Positions 7,951 to 18,657 of a DNA stretch of 64,000 nt are shown in pieces (the first letter of the stretch is position 1; every line of letters begins with the position of its first letter). The position numbers and the translations under genes are program-made. The notes beneath the pieces are model-generated. The model made no database searches. It was not told the DNA's origin and was given only the letters and a program-made list of their open reading frames with translations. Origin of the DNA: Sinorhizobium psoraleae (GTDB taxonomy: Bacteria; Pseudomonadota; Alphaproteobacteria; Rhizobiales; Rhizobiaceae); the NCBI RefSeq assembly GCF_013283645.1, contig NZ_JABEKV010000002.1, positions 627,798 to 691,797 on the forward strand. The letters run 5' to 3'.

Positions 7951-8110
7951 CTAGCCGTTGAGATCGAGGACGATGCGGCCGTCGATCCTGCCCTCCTCCA
8001 TGCACTCGAAGATGGCGTTGATGTTCTCAAGTTTGTCCCAGGAAAAATGGGCCGCGATCTTGCCCTCGCCCGCAAATTCCAGAGCTTCACCACAGCGGCT
8101 TTCATGGTCT
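7951..8110 (-). pseudogene. 3' remnant of a zinc alcohol dehydrogenase (AdhP-like)
   Basis: Minus-strand translation gives GEALEFAGEGKIAAHF followed by WDKLENINAIFECMEEGRIDGRIVLDL, the C-terminal end of AdhP-type zinc alcohol dehydrogenases. Nothing of the catalytic or Rossmann regions is present upstream, so about 85% of the gene is missing. It sits between the dienelactone hydrolase and MAPEG genes with no start or ribosome-binding site of its own. Confidence 0.7.
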
Positions 8111-8289
8111 CCGATGCTTGATGTTGGCGCCGGCGCGGCCGGCATCGCGCACATCCTCCTCTGCGGGGCGCGCTGACGGACGAAAGCTTAGCGGCAGAAA
8201 AAAACGCGGTTCCTTGACGCGCATCAAGGAGCGGCCATTCGGCGGGAAATTCGTCGCAGATCTGAAACAGTCGCGCCGGCAAATAGCGA

Positions 8290-8706
8290 TCAGCTGGTCG
8301 CCATCCAGACGCAGAGCCAACCCCACATCGCGAGGAGTGTCACGAAGCCGGTGATGAAAAGCGGGCGGCGATAACGGAGACGGTTGCTGGTCACATGAAC
8401 GGCGGCATGGACGTAGCGCAGAGCGACGAAGAGCCAGGCGAGACCGAGCGAGACAAGGTTGTCGGCTTCGGTGATGTAGAGCAGCACACAGCAGACATGG
8501 AAGAGCACCGGCAACTCGAATTGGTTGGCGATGCTGTTGCGGACGACAAGGCTCTCGGCCGGCTCGTGGCGGTTTTCGCGGAACTGCGACGCCTCAACCT
8601 TGCCCGTTCGAACAAGCGAAACGCGACGCGCCGAGAGCAGCGCATAGAGCGCGAAAACCAGCGAAGCATGGGCGACCATCGGCCAGAAGATCTCGAAGCC
8701 TGTCAT
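8290..8706 (-). CDS. MAPEG-family membrane protein
   Basis: A 138-residue integral membrane protein with four hydrophobic spans. RNSIANQFELPVLFHVCCVLLYI followed by WLFVALRYVHAAVHVTSNRLRYR matches the conserved core of MAPEG proteins (membrane-associated, eicosanoid and glutathione metabolism); the N and R residues after the first helix are typical glutathione-contact positions. Bacterial MAPEG substrates are mostly unknown. ATG follows GGAGCAGCG. It lies downstream of guaB in the same direction with a 76-base gap. Confidence 0.85.
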   Translation of the reverse strand: MTGFEIFWPMVAHASLVFALYALLSARRVSLVRTGKVEASQFRENRHEPAESLVVRNSIANQFELPVLFHVCCVLLYITEADNLVSLGLAWLFVALRYVHAAVHVTSNRLRYRRPLFITGFVTLLAMWGWLCVWMATS

Positions 8707-8781
8707 CGCTGCTCCGCGTCAAAATATCGGATAGGAGTTTCCGGGTGGAGTGGGACGCCCGACGGCGTCCCGTGGAAGATA

Positions 8782-10395
<1,614 letters not shown>

Positions 10396-10412
10396 TCAGA
10401 ATGAAAATAGTC

Positions 10413-10436
10413 AAGGCCCGGAAATCTCCCGGGCCG
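10413..10436 (-). terminator. GC-rich hairpin between the MBL-fold gene and guaB
   Basis: GGCCCGG at 10415-10421 and CCGGGCC at 10429-10435 pair around a 7-base loop. On the minus strand it follows the 10474 gene and precedes guaB. The T-run is weak, and a TTGACT element directly after it may be the -35 of guaB, so the site could serve as both terminator and promoter boundary. Confidence 0.45.
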
Positions 10437-10473
10437 CGGTAATTGTTGTTGCAGGGCAACATTTCTCTACCGC

Positions 10474-11457
10474 TCAAATATCGAACTGATAGGTCGCCGG
10501 CACGAAGCGATAGCCGAGGTCGCTCCGCTCGACGAAGCCTACCGCCGGGAACGGCATGTGATAGCCAATGAAGGGCAGACGGTCCGTGGCGATCATGTCG
10601 AAGACCTTGCGCCGAGCAGCGGCCGCAGCCGCCTTGTCCATGTCGAAGCGAACCTCCCAATCGGGCCGTTGCAGCGACAGGACATAATGATTGGCCGTGT
10701 CCGCGGTCAGCATCAGCGCCTTGTTGTCGGAATCGAGCCGGAACACCATGTGTCCCGGAGAGTGGCCGAAAGCGGCGAGGGCCGTGATGCCCGGCACCAT
10801 TTCGGCACCATCGGCAATGAAGGTGGTCTTCTCCGCAAGCGGCACGACCTTTTCGAGCACGGCCTTGTGGCCGTTTTCGGCCGGCGTGCCGGCACGCGCC
10901 TCGTCCTTCCAGAAATCGTACTCGACCTGCCCGGCAACGTAGCGCGCATTTGGAAAAGTCGGCTTGCCGGCGGTCATGAGACCACCGATGTGGTCGCCAT
11001 GCATATGGGTGATCACCACCACCGAGACCTGTTCGGGCATGTAGCCGGCGGCTTTCAGTCCATCGACGAGCTTGCCGGTCCCCATTTCCCGGCCGGCCTC
11101 GCCAAGGCCGGTATCGAAGAGCACGACATCGGTTCCGGTATCGACGAGCGCCGGTGAAAAACCGTTGACGAAGCCGTCGGCGGGCAGGAAATTTTCCGTC
11201 AGCAGGGCGGAAACCGCGTCAGCCGGCTGATTGAGACCATAGGTCTCGTGCGGCTTTCCCGACATGCGCGTGCCATCGCTGATCACCGTGACCTTGGCGG
11301 CGCCGAGCTTGAGCGTCTTGAAGGCGGTGCCGTCCGTCGTTGCCGAGGTTTCCATCCTGTCTTGAGCCTTGGCGAAATGCGTCAACAAGGTCGGGGCCGC
11401 CAGGGCGCCCACTGCTCCCGTTCCGAACAGCGTTCGGCGCGTCAGCGAAAACGTCAT
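10474..11457 (-). CDS. MBL-fold metallo-hydrolase, Tat-exported
   Basis: A 327-residue protein with a twin-arginine signal (SLTRRTLFGTGAVGALAAP) and a metallo-beta-lactamase fold. The zinc motif HMHGDHIGG lies at about residue 149, followed by FGHSPGHMVFRL and a late GYHMPFPAVGFV histidine. This group includes lactonases and sulfatase/quinolone-type esterases; the substrate is not determined. The ATG at 11457 follows GGAGGGAAGAAG. It is divergent from an MFS exporter, which may act on a related compound. Confidence 0.85.
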   Translation of the reverse strand: MTFSLTRRTLFGTGAVGALAAPTLLTHFAKAQDRMETSATTDGTAFKTLKLGAAKVTVISDGTRMSGKPHETYGLNQPADAVSALLTENFLPADGFVNGFSPALVDTGTDVVLFDTGLGEAGREMGTGKLVDGLKAAGYMPEQVSVVVITHMHGDHIGGLMTAGKPTFPNARYVAGQVEYDFWKDEARAGTPAENGHKAVLEKVVPLAEKTTFIADGAEMVPGITALAAFGHSPGHMVFRLDSDNKALMLTADTANHYVLSLQRPDWEVRFDMDKAAAAAARRKVFDMIATDRLPFIGYHMPFPAVGFVERSDLGYRFVPATYQFDI

Positions 11458-11733
11458 CTTCTTCCCTCCATCCTGCAAGTGGGCCCATTGCCACCACGTG
11501 GCGTGGCAGGCAGGAATTAGGGCTCCAAAGAAAAAGCACAGGCGGCATCACGGGCTTTTGATCTGCAATCGCTGGTTTGGTTTGCGCTTCGACGGCTTTC
11601 GTGTTTTTAGACGTCCAAAAAGGTCGCGCTTTGACCGACCGTAATTTCCTGAAATCGATTCCGCTTCCGGGAATTATGCTGTAGGCGATCATCGCCGCGC
11701 CATCCCCGCGCCACTCAGCCTAGGGCATTCCGC

Positions 11734-13143
11734 ATGAATCGTGTCGTCCCGTTGATCCTCGCCGTGGCTCTCTTCATGGAGCAGATGGATTCAACGGTGA
11801 TTTCGACGTCACTGCCGGCAATCGCGCGCGACATCGGTGTCGGGCCGATCACACTGAAGCTGGCGCTGACGTCCTACATGGTGGCGCTCGCGATCTTCAT
11901 ACCGTTGAGCGGCTGGATGGCGGACCGATTCGGTGCCAAGCGCATTTTCCGGGCGGCGATTCTCGTCTTCATCGTCGGCTCGGTGCTCTGCGCCATCTCG
12001 AACAGTCTGATCGCTTTCGTCCTCTCGCGCTTTCTGCAGGGCATGGGCGGCGCAATGATGACGCCGGTCGCGCGCCTCGTTCTGGTCCGCAGCGCCCCGC
12101 GAAGCGAGCTGGTCTCCGCCATGGCCCTGCTGACGATCCCGGCACTCGTCGGACCGCTCGCCGGGCCGCCGCTCGGCGGCTTCATCACGACTTACTTTTC
12201 CTGGCACTGGATCTTCCTGATCAACGTGCCGGTCGGTATTGCCGGCTACGTGCTTTCCGGCCTCTACCTGCCCGAGATGGAGCGGCGAAACCCGCCGCCG
12301 GTCGACATTCTCGGCTTCCTGCTCGGCGGCATCGCCGCCTCGGGCATCGTCTTCGGCCTGTCGGTCATCAGCCTGCCGGCGCTGCCGCCGGCGATCGGCT
12401 TCGCATCCGTCTCGGCCGGCATCGCGGCCACGTTCCTCTACATCGTCCATGCCCGCCGGCATCCGGCGCCGGTGCTCGATCTGAAGCTCTTCAGGAACAG
12501 CGCCTTCCGCGCAGCCACGATCGGCGGCACCGTCTTCCGCATCTCGGTCGGCGCCGTTCCCTTCCTGATGCCGCTGATGCTGCAGATCGGCTTCGGCCTC
12601 AGCCCGTTCCAGTCGGGCCTGATCACCTTCATCGGTGCAGTCGGGGCCATCACCACCAAGTTCCTCGCCCGCCGCGTTCTCGCTCTTGCCGGCTTCCGCA
12701 CCACGCTGATCATTGCCGCGATCACCGCCGCCCTGATGACTTTCGCCAACGGCTTCTTCACGCCGGCAACGCCCTATCTGGTCATGCTCTCCATTCTGCT
12801 GGTTGCCGGCTTCGCCCGTTCGTTCTTCTTCACGAGCGTCAACGCCCTCTCCTTCGCCGAAATCGAGGACGAAGATGCCAGCAAGGCGACGTCGATGAGT
12901 GCCGTGCTGCAGCAGATCAGCCTTGCCCTGGGGGTTGCCGTCGCAGGCGCGATCCTGGAGATCGAAACGGCGGTGAGCGGTCGCCCGCTGAGTCTCGAAG
13001 ACTTCCAGATCGCCTTCATGATCATCGCCGCCGCCAATCTGCTGGCGGCAATTCCCTTCCTGCGGATGGCGAAGGACGCCGGCGCCTCCATCTCCGGACA
13101 CCGCCTGCAGCTGCGTGAAGTCGAGACGACGGCCGGCAAATAG
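11734..13143 (+). CDS. MFS multidrug exporter, DHA2 (EmrB/QacA) family
   Basis: A 469-residue inner-membrane transporter with about 14 hydrophobic spans. Motif D1 (LFMEQMDSTVISTSLPAIA), motif A (GWMADRFGAKRIF) and the antiporter motif C (PALVGPLAGPPLGG) are clear. Members export drugs or hydrophobic metabolites using the proton gradient. No membrane-fusion partner is adjacent. The ATG lies 276 bases from the divergent MBL-fold gene; that intergenic region is A/T-richer than its surroundings and should hold both promoters, but no regulator gene is present. Confidence 0.9.
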   Translation: MNRVVPLILAVALFMEQMDSTVISTSLPAIARDIGVGPITLKLALTSYMVALAIFIPLSGWMADRFGAKRIFRAAILVFIVGSVLCAISNSLIAFVLSRFLQGMGGAMMTPVARLVLVRSAPRSELVSAMALLTIPALVGPLAGPPLGGFITTYFSWHWIFLINVPVGIAGYVLSGLYLPEMERRNPPPVDILGFLLGGIAASGIVFGLSVISLPALPPAIGFASVSAGIAATFLYIVHARRHPAPVLDLKLFRNSAFRAATIGGTVFRISVGAVPFLMPLMLQIGFGLSPFQSGLITFIGAVGAITTKFLARRVLALAGFRTTLIIAAITAALMTFANGFFTPATPYLVMLSILLVAGFARSFFFTSVNALSFAEIEDEDASKATSMSAVLQQISLALGVAVAGAILEIETAVSGRPLSLEDFQIAFMIIAAANLLAAIPFLRMAKDAGASISGHRLQLREVETTAGK

Positions 13144-13213
13144 GGCGGCTAATTCGTTATTCCGTCTGAATCCGGGCGTGGGCGGAAAACCGCTCACACT
13201 TGCCTCGCCCTCT

Positions 13214-13597
13214 CTATTCCGGCCGCTCGCAGACCGCCGACAGCTTGTTGCCGTCCGGATCGCGGACGTAGGCCGCATAGAAATTCGGGTGGAAGGGCCT
13301 CAAGCCAGGCGCGCCCTCGTCCGTGCCGCCATTCGCGAGTGCCGCCGCGTAGAAAGCATCGACGGCGGCGCGGTTTTCCGCCTCGAGCGCGACCATGGAA
13401 CCGTTGCCGATCGTCGCCGCCTTGCGATTGAACGGCGTCACCACCCAGAGGCGGCAGCGGATATCGCTTTCGGCGCCGTAGCCGATTTCGACTTCGTCCT
13501 GCTTCCGGCGCTTCAGGCCAAGTGTTCCGAGCGTCTTGTCATAAAACGCGCCCGCCCGATCGAGGTCGTTCGTGCCGAGCGTCACATAAAGCAGCAT
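13214..13597 (-). CDS. VOC-superfamily (glyoxalase-like) protein
   Basis: A 127-residue single-domain protein of the glyoxalase/bleomycin resistance/dioxygenase fold. LGTNDLDRAGAFYDKTLG at the N-terminus and FHPNFYAAYVRDPDGNKLSAVCE at the C-terminus are the two babab modules. It is likely a dimeric metal-dependent or binding protein of unknown substrate. It follows rlmE in the same direction with a gap of 3 bases, so probably the same transcript. Confidence 0.85.
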   Translation of the reverse strand: MLLYVTLGTNDLDRAGAFYDKTLGTLGLKRRKQDEVEIGYGAESDIRCRLWVVTPFNRKAATIGNGSMVALEAENRAAVDAFYAAALANGGTDEGAPGLRPFHPNFYAAYVRDPDGNKLSAVCERPE

Positions 13598-13600
13598 GTT

Positions 13601-14338
13601 CTACTCCGTTGCAGCGTCTTCCGCCGGTTCGCTGGGTTCTTCCGCGCGCCGACCCTTGAAGCCCTTGGCGAGCAGGAACATCTCGACCGATTCGGCGCGA
13701 GACGAGGCCGGCTTGACGTGGATGACCTGGCGGAAATTCTGCTTCAGCATGTTCAAAAGATCGCGTTCGGTGCCGCCCTGGAACGTTTTGGCCAGGAAGT
13801 GGCCGCCGGGCGCGAGTACATCGACGGCAAAATGGGCCGCGACCTCGCAAAGATGCATCGTGCGCAGGTGGTCGGTCTGGCGGTGGCCGGTCGTCGGCGC
13901 CGCCATGTCGGAGATGACGAGGTCGGGCGTCCCGCCAACCGCTTCCTTCAGCCTGTCGGGAGCCTCCGGATCGAGAAAATCCATTTGCAGGAAGCGCACG
14001 CCGGGGATCGGATCCATTTCGAGGAAGTCGATCGCTGCCACACGTGGATCGGCATCGGTCGAATTGGTCACCTTGGCGGCGATCTGCGACCAGCTGCCGG
14101 GCGCGGCGCCGAGATCGATGATGCGCCGCGCGCCGGCAAGAATCTTGTGCTTTTCGTCGATTTCGAGAAGCTTGAAGGCCGCCCGGGCGCGATAACCTTC
14201 GAGTTGAGCCCGCTGCACGTAAGGATCGTTGATATGGCGCTCGATCCAGCGGCGCGAAGAAGCCTTGAGCTTCCCCTTCTTCACCTTCTGGCCAAGCTTA
14301 CGGCCGCTGCGGTTACCGCCGATCGGCGATTTCGTCAT
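13601..14338 (-). CDS. rlmE: 23S rRNA (uridine2552-2'-O)-methyltransferase RlmE
   Basis: A 245-residue RrmJ-type enzyme that 2'-O-methylates U2552 in the 23S rRNA A-loop. It has an Arg/Lys-rich N-terminus, [11 protein letters not shown] with the first catalytic lysine, the SAM-binding [26 protein letters not shown] with catalytic aspartate, and FLAKTFQGG with the second lysine. Its ATG overlaps the stop of the upstream phosphatase gene by four bases (ATGA), indicating translational coupling. The C-terminal tail is acidic and longer than in E. coli. Confidence 0.95.
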   Translation of the reverse strand: MTKSPIGGNRSGRKLGQKVKKGKLKASSRRWIERHINDPYVQRAQLEGYRARAAFKLLEIDEKHKILAGARRIIDLGAAPGSWSQIAAKVTNSTDADPRVAAIDFLEMDPIPGVRFLQMDFLDPEAPDRLKEAVGGTPDLVISDMAAPTTGHRQTDHLRTMHLCEVAAHFAVDVLAPGGHFLAKTFQGGTERDLLNMLKQNFRQVIHVKPASSRAESVEMFLLAKGFKGRRAEEPSEPAEDAATE

Positions 14339-15981
14339 ACCTTGTTCCCCTCATGGGCCCTATTCCCCTCATGGGCCTTGTTCCCGTGGTGGGCCTTGTT
14401 ACCTTCGTGCGCTTTGCTTCCTTCCTGGTTCGCCGTTCCGCCATTGAAGTTACGGTGCCGGCGCGGACGCGCGCGGCGCCAGGCGCCGTCGTCAGCCATC
14501 ATGTCCGTTAGCAGGCCTTCGCGCAAACCGCGATCGGCCACGCGCATGCGCGTCGAAGGCCAGCGGCGGCGGATTGCCTCGAGGATCGCACAGCCGGCGA
14601 GCACCAAATCGGCGCGATCGGGCCCGATGCAGGGATTTGCGGCGCGTGCCTCGAAATCCCAGGAGAGCAGCCTGGACTGCATCGCCGAAACCTCGTCGTC
14701 AGAGAGCCACAGCCCATCCACCTTGCGGCGATCGTACCGCGGCAGATCGAGATGCACGCCTGCAAGCGTCGTGACCGTTCCCGACGTTCCGATCAGATGA
14801 AAGCCGTTGCCCGATGCGCCGTTTGCCAAAGCCTCTACCGGAGGGCTGTCGAAGCGGGCGAGCATACCCTCGACCTCGCGTACCATCTCCTCGAAGCTCT
14901 GCGGCGTCACATGCTCGCCGCCGTGGCGTTCGGAAAGGGTCACTACGCCGACGGGAAGCGAAGTCCAATGGGTGATGTGATTGGCAAGCCGGCTCGACCG
15001 GTTGTCACCAATACGGATGATGGCGATCTCCGATGAGCCGCCGCCAATATCGAAGAGGACGACGGACCTCGTCTCGCGATCGACCAGCGACGAGCAGCCG
15101 GAAACCGCCAGCCGCGCTTCCGTCTCGCGATCGATGATCTCCAGCTCGAGCCCGGTTTCCTCAGCTACGCGCTTCAAGAAGGTTTCGCCATTGGCGGCCG
15201 AGCGCGCAGCTTCCGTCGCGATCAGCCGACGACGGCGGATCGAACGGGCATTGAGTTTTGCGGCACAAATCTTGAGTGCCTCGACGGATCGCTCCATTGC
15301 ATCGTCCGAAAGGCGCCCGCTCGCTCCGAGGCCCTCGCCGAGCCGAACGATACGGGAGAACGCGTCGACGACCCTGAACTGGCCCGGCCGGGTCGGTTGC
15401 GCGACCAGGAGTCGGCAATTGTTGGTGCCGAGATCGAGAGCCGCGTAAAGCGGTGCCTGTGGTTCGCCCGCTGTAACAAAGGGGGCGCGGAGATTTTCCG
15501 GTCGGGATGCCTGTGCCGACTGCGAAGCCGCGGCGGTCTCGGCACCGCGCTGATCGCCCGGTCGCTCGGTGACATGCGCTTTGCCGTTCGACGCCAGCGG
15601 CCGCCCCTGAAGCCCGCGCCGATGCCGCGCCTTCTTGCTGCGCTTGTGGCCCTTCTTGTCGGTAATCGCCGCATCGACAAGCTCGACGCTTCCACCGGAA
15701 CCGGCGGTCGCTGTCTGGCCCTGCGGTCTTGCTGCTTTCGAGCGTCGGCGCCGTTTGCGCTTGCGCGCCGGCTCCGCCACTTCCAGTCCTGCGGGACGCC
15801 CTGCTTCTCCGGCCTGACCGGATTGGCTGGCAACTGCAGACGGCGAGCCGGACGGCCTGCGCCGTCTCCGCTTGCCTTTTCCGCCGCGCGGCACATGCTT
15901 GTGCCCCTCGCCACGGTCTGCTGCCGACGCCCCGTTCTCAGCCGGCCTTGCGCCGTGATCGGGGTCTCTCACTTGTCTCAA
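14335..15981 (-). CDS. Ppx/GppA-family exopolyphosphatase with extended low-complexity ends
   Basis: A protein of about 548 residues. Residues ~176-500 form an Ppx/GppA phosphatase ([28 protein letters not shown]), which hydrolyses polyphosphate or pppGpp. The first ~170 residues are disordered and strongly basic ([31 protein letters not shown]), suggesting polyanion or RNA binding. The last ~30 residues are tandem hexapeptides of the form EGNKAH. The start is uncertain: TTG at 15981 or GTG at 15972 in frame, both with weak ribosome-binding sites. It leads an rlmE-VOC operon. Enzyme specificity is not resolved. Confidence 0.85.
   Translation of the reverse strand: MRQVRDPDHGARPAENGASAADRGEGHKHVPRGGKGKRRRRRPSGSPSAVASQSGQAGEAGRPAGLEVAEPARKRKRRRRSKAARPQGQTATAGSGGSVELVDAAITDKKGHKRSKKARHRRGLQGRPLASNGKAHVTERPGDQRGAETAAASQSAQASRPENLRAPFVTAGEPQAPLYAALDLGTNNCRLLVAQPTRPGQFRVVDAFSRIVRLGEGLGASGRLSDDAMERSVEALKICAAKLNARSIRRRRLIATEAARSAANGETFLKRVAEETGLELEIIDRETEARLAVSGCSSLVDRETRSVVLFDIGGGSSEIAIIRIGDNRSSRLANHITHWTSLPVGVVTLSERHGGEHVTPQSFEEMVREVEGMLARFDSPPVEALANGASGNGFHLIGTSGTVTTLAGVHLDLPRYDRRKVDGLWLSDDEVSAMQSRLLSWDFEARAANPCIGPDRADLVLAGCAILEAIRRRWPSTRMRVADRGLREGLLTDMMADDGAWRRARPRRHRNFNGGTANQEGSKAHEGNKAHHGNKAHEGNRAHEGNKV
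14340..14430. repeat. 18-bp tandem repeats in the 3' end of the Ppx gene
   Basis: About five units of an 18-bp sequence resembling CTTGTTCCCCTCATGGGC run from 14341 to about 14430, in frame, encoding (E/H)-G-(N/S)-(K/R)-A-H hexapeptides. The two units nearest the stop are most alike, a sign of recent expansion by slippage. Confidence 0.85.
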
Positions 15982-16294
15982 CCATCGCGCCGGGCGAGAC
16001 CTTTCGGCCGCTCAAGGCGCTCTCTCGATTTTACGTTGCGGCGACTGTACCAGCGCCGTCCCTTTTCGCCAAACCTTTTTTGACGCTGCCGCAAGACCGA
16101 TAAACTGAACCGCCACCGACGTTTGCGGGCGCGTGATTCACCCCTTTCCACGTCCTGCCCGCCGCCATCGCGTGGAAAAGGATGGCTGGCCACAGGCCAG
16201 TCGCATTTTTTTGCCAAAAGGTATTTGCATCGGGCGTTCTTTTGTTTATAAGCCCGCCACACCGACGCGGCGGCCACGCCCAGCCAGCGAACCT

Positions 16295-16368
16295 TGGGGA
16301 ATAGGTTAACGGTAGACCAGCGGACTCTGACTCCGTTAGTCCTGGTTCGAATCCAGGTTCCCCAGCCA
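16295..16368 (+). tRNA. tRNA-Gln (anticodon CUG)
   Basis: A full cloverleaf can be drawn: acceptor TGGGGAA/TTCCCCA, D arm with GGTTAACGGTAGACC, anticodon stem GCGGA/TCCGT with loop CTCTGAC (anticodon CTG), T arm CCTGG-TTCGAAT-CCAGG and encoded CCA. The island begins at its 3' end, which it leaves intact. The upstream 120 bases should carry its promoter. Confidence 0.95.
16349..16368 (+). other. Putative attL core (3' end of tRNA-Gln)
   Basis: The last 20 bases of the tRNA, GAATCCAGGTTCCCCAGCCA, recur at 63088-63107 with 17 identities. Integration by a tyrosine recombinase into the T arm/acceptor end of a tRNA is a standard arrangement, and an integrase gene follows 155 bases later. Confidence 0.55.
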
Positions 16369-16440
16369 ACTCTCGCTAAAACCCCTTAATTCCTTGATTT
16401 TCCAGTCGTGCCGGATACCGTTTTGGCATCATTGGCGACC

Positions 16441-16479
16441 TGATGCCCAGAACTGATGCCCAGAGGTGATGCCCACGCG
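16441..16479 (+). repeat. Three 13-bp direct repeats (TGATGCCCA boxes), possible integrase arm sites
   Basis: TGATGCCCAGAAC, TGATGCCCAGAGG and TGATGCCCACGCG follow one another with a 13-base period, 73 bases inside the tRNA end and just upstream of the integrase gene. A further TGATGCCCAAAGC lies at 62985-62997 near the other island end. Position and spacing fit arm-type binding sites of the recombinase. Confidence 0.6.
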
Positions 16480-16523
16480 AAACAACGCGATGGACGAGCC
16501 CTGGGGAAGACAGGGCATTCGTC

Positions 16524-18614
16524 ATGGCCGTACGCCACGAGGTCGAGAATCTGATCCGCCGCGGAAACATCTTCTATTGGCGGGCACGCGTACCGGCCGT
16601 CTTCGTCCACTGCCGGCCAGGCACTCGCCTTTCACTCAGCCTTCATTGTTCCGACCATAGAAAGGCTCAGATGATCGGCCGGAAGCTCAATACGCGGCTG
16701 GCCGAACTAAAGATGAATTCGAAGGACGTGATGACCACCAAGAAGCAGCTCCAGATCCTGTTCGAGCACGTACGGGATGAAGAAATCGAGAGGCTCGATG
16801 ACATCAGCACGATGGCCAAGCGCAACGGCCGCGGTGGCGATGTCGTCGAGATGGAGCTCGATCTCGAGGTTGGATGGGCCTGCCAACTGCTGGCAAAGTT
16901 CGGGACCCGGTCGGAGCTCATCCTCCAAGGCGATTGCCCTGGTCTCACCTACCTCCTGAAGAACGGCGTCCCCGCCTCGCATGTCGATGCCATCCGGGCG
17001 AACTATCGCGGCGAGCTGAGTACGGCGCGTAGCCCTGGATTTGAGGACGGCATTAGACGACTGATCTACCACTTCGAGATTGAGGACACGGCGCTCAATC
17101 GCGAACGCGCCATGTCGAAAATGTTCGAAGGCCGCGCTGCGGCCCTACTGGATATCGATGAACGCCACGACCTCGTCGACCGCAGCTTAAGCGAATTCAC
17201 AGGTGGCGGCAGAGCGAACAAGTCCGTGGTCGAGGAGAAGCCCGTCGAGGTCGAACCTGCTGCCGCTCCCTCGTTGAGGCTGACCAAAGAGAGCAAGTCG
17301 GCACCAACTGCGACCGACATCCCGGAAGCACCGGAAATCGCTTACCTCGAACTTTCGCCGCGCACGGCACCGACAACCGAGAAGGGGGCGCTCGGCAATC
17401 AACAGCCCAACCAGAGAATTGTTGCTGTCGCGGATTTCGAGCAAGAGTGCGAAAAGCTCATCGCCAACATGGGCGAAGAATGGACCGCGGAAACGGGGCG
17501 AGACGCCATGGCGCTGGTGCGGATGTTCAAGTCGGTGCTCGTAGAACATGGCGTCGAGGATTCCGGGCAGATCGAGCAGTACCACATCGGTCTGTTGCGT
17601 CAGCACTTCAATGAGATCCCGATCAACTGGGGTCGAAGCAGCCGGATGAGGATCATGTCGGCGCCGGAACTGCGCGCGAAGGGCCATGAGCTGCGCAAGG
17701 CGGCGGAGGCTTCGGGAACCAAGGCGGAGGTGGGTCTCGCCGCCGGGACTATCCGCAAACACTTCGGCAACCTGCAGCATTTCCTGAAACATCTGAAGGG
17801 ACACGGGTTCGAAATCGAGGATTGGACGTTCGAAGGTCTGCGCCCGAGAAAGCCCAAAGCTGGCGAAATCCGCCGCCAACAGTACAAGCCAACGCCGCAG
17901 GATATTGCCCCAATTTTCGCCAGCCCTCTCTATCGAGGTTCACGAGGTCATCTGCGTGGACAACGTCGGGAGCCGGGCAAGCATGTCTTTCACGATTCGC
18001 TCTACTATCTGCCGATCCTGTTCACCTATCTCGGACCCAGACGCAAAGAGTTCGCCGGACTGACAGTCAACGACATTGCCAAGGACGAGGAAGGTTATGT
18101 CATCATCCTTCGCACGAACAGCCTTCGGCGGCTGAAGACCGCACAATCGGAACGACTGCTGCCCATGCCTGGTGAAATGGTTCGCTTGGGTTTCATCGAC
18201 TATCTTCAAGCGATCAAGAAGCTTGGATACGAGGCTCTGTTTCCGGATCTCTTCTCGGACAAGACGGAGAATGATCCGGGCAATCGTTTCTACGACACAT
18301 TCATCCCTGTCATGCGCGGCGCGCTGGGCGAAAAAATGTGGGAGCGATCCATTCATGCCCTTCGCCACGGCATGGCAGACACCCTGAAGCAGGCCGGCGT
18401 CTCGTCTGAAGTGATCGATGACATCTCGGGGCGATTGAGCGAAGGGAGTGAAACGAACACGCGATACACCAATCCGGCCGGCCTTCCATTGATGCGCAGC
18501 GCGCTCAAGCACTATCCGATCATTACGTCAACCATCGAACCGAAGCCGCTGCAGCTTCTTCCGTGGATCGAGAACAAGCAGCCGCCGCCATGGGCGCGAG
18601 AAGGCAAGAAGTGA
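16524..18614 (+). CDS. Tyrosine recombinase / integrase, island-end type
   Basis: A 696-residue site-specific recombinase. The N-terminus (VENLIRRGNIFYWRARVPAVF) is the DUF6538-like segment common in large rhizobial integrases. The catalytic domain shows arginine in FTYLGPRRKEFAGL (about residue 505), HALRH (about 610) and the nucleophile tyrosine in ETNTRYTNP (about 650). It is adjacent to the tRNA end and probably catalysed island entry and excision. The long middle region (residues 60-400) is helical and charged. ATG follows a GGGGAAGACAGGG stretch. It converges on the second recombinase, with a perfect palindrome (18622-18644) between their stops. Confidence 0.9.
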   Translation: MAVRHEVENLIRRGNIFYWRARVPAVFVHCRPGTRLSLSLHCSDHRKAQMIGRKLNTRLAELKMNSKDVMTTKKQLQILFEHVRDEEIERLDDISTMAKRNGRGGDVVEMELDLEVGWACQLLAKFGTRSELILQGDCPGLTYLLKNGVPASHVDAIRANYRGELSTARSPGFEDGIRRLIYHFEIEDTALNRERAMSKMFEGRAAALLDIDERHDLVDRSLSEFTGGGRANKSVVEEKPVEVEPAAAPSLRLTKESKSAPTATDIPEAPEIAYLELSPRTAPTTEKGALGNQQPNQRIVAVADFEQECEKLIANMGEEWTAETGRDAMALVRMFKSVLVEHGVEDSGQIEQYHIGLLRQHFNEIPINWGRSSRMRIMSAPELRAKGHELRKAAEASGTKAEVGLAAGTIRKHFGNLQHFLKHLKGHGFEIEDWTFEGLRPRKPKAGEIRRQQYKPTPQDIAPIFASPLYRGSRGHLRGQRREPGKHVFHDSLYYLPILFTYLGPRRKEFAGLTVNDIAKDEEGYVIILRTNSLRRLKTAQSERLLPMPGEMVRLGFIDYLQAIKKLGYEALFPDLFSDKTENDPGNRFYDTFIPVMRGALGEKMWERSIHALRHGMADTLKQAGVSSEVIDDISGRLSEGSETNTRYTNPAGLPLMRSALKHYPIITSTIEPKPLQLLPWIENKQPPPWAREGKK

Positions 18615-18621
18615 AGCGACC

Positions 18622-18644
18622 GAGGCGGAAATGATTTCCGCCTC
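18622..18644. repeat. Border palindrome 1 (GCGGAAATNATTTCCGC family)
   Basis: Two perfect 11-bp arms, GAGGCGGAAAT and its complement, flank a single G at 18633. It lies in the 43-base gap between two convergent recombinase genes. Copies occur at 30168, 42030, 56263 and 62951. By shape alone it could terminate transcription, but no T-run follows. Confidence 0.85.
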
Positions 18645-18657
18645 AGCACTCCGCAAA

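Noticed and set aside
11809-13278. 489-codon minus-strand open frame opposite the MFS gene
   Set aside because: Extremely charged, low-complexity translation with no hydrophobic segments; a shadow of the transporter gene.
16441-16479. Short tandem repeats as a CRISPR array
   Set aside because: Only three contiguous 13-bp units without spacers; no cas genes in the window.
18622-18644. Border palindrome as a simple bidirectional terminator
   Set aside because: No T-run on either side, and the copy at 56263 lies between divergent genes where no terminator is needed.
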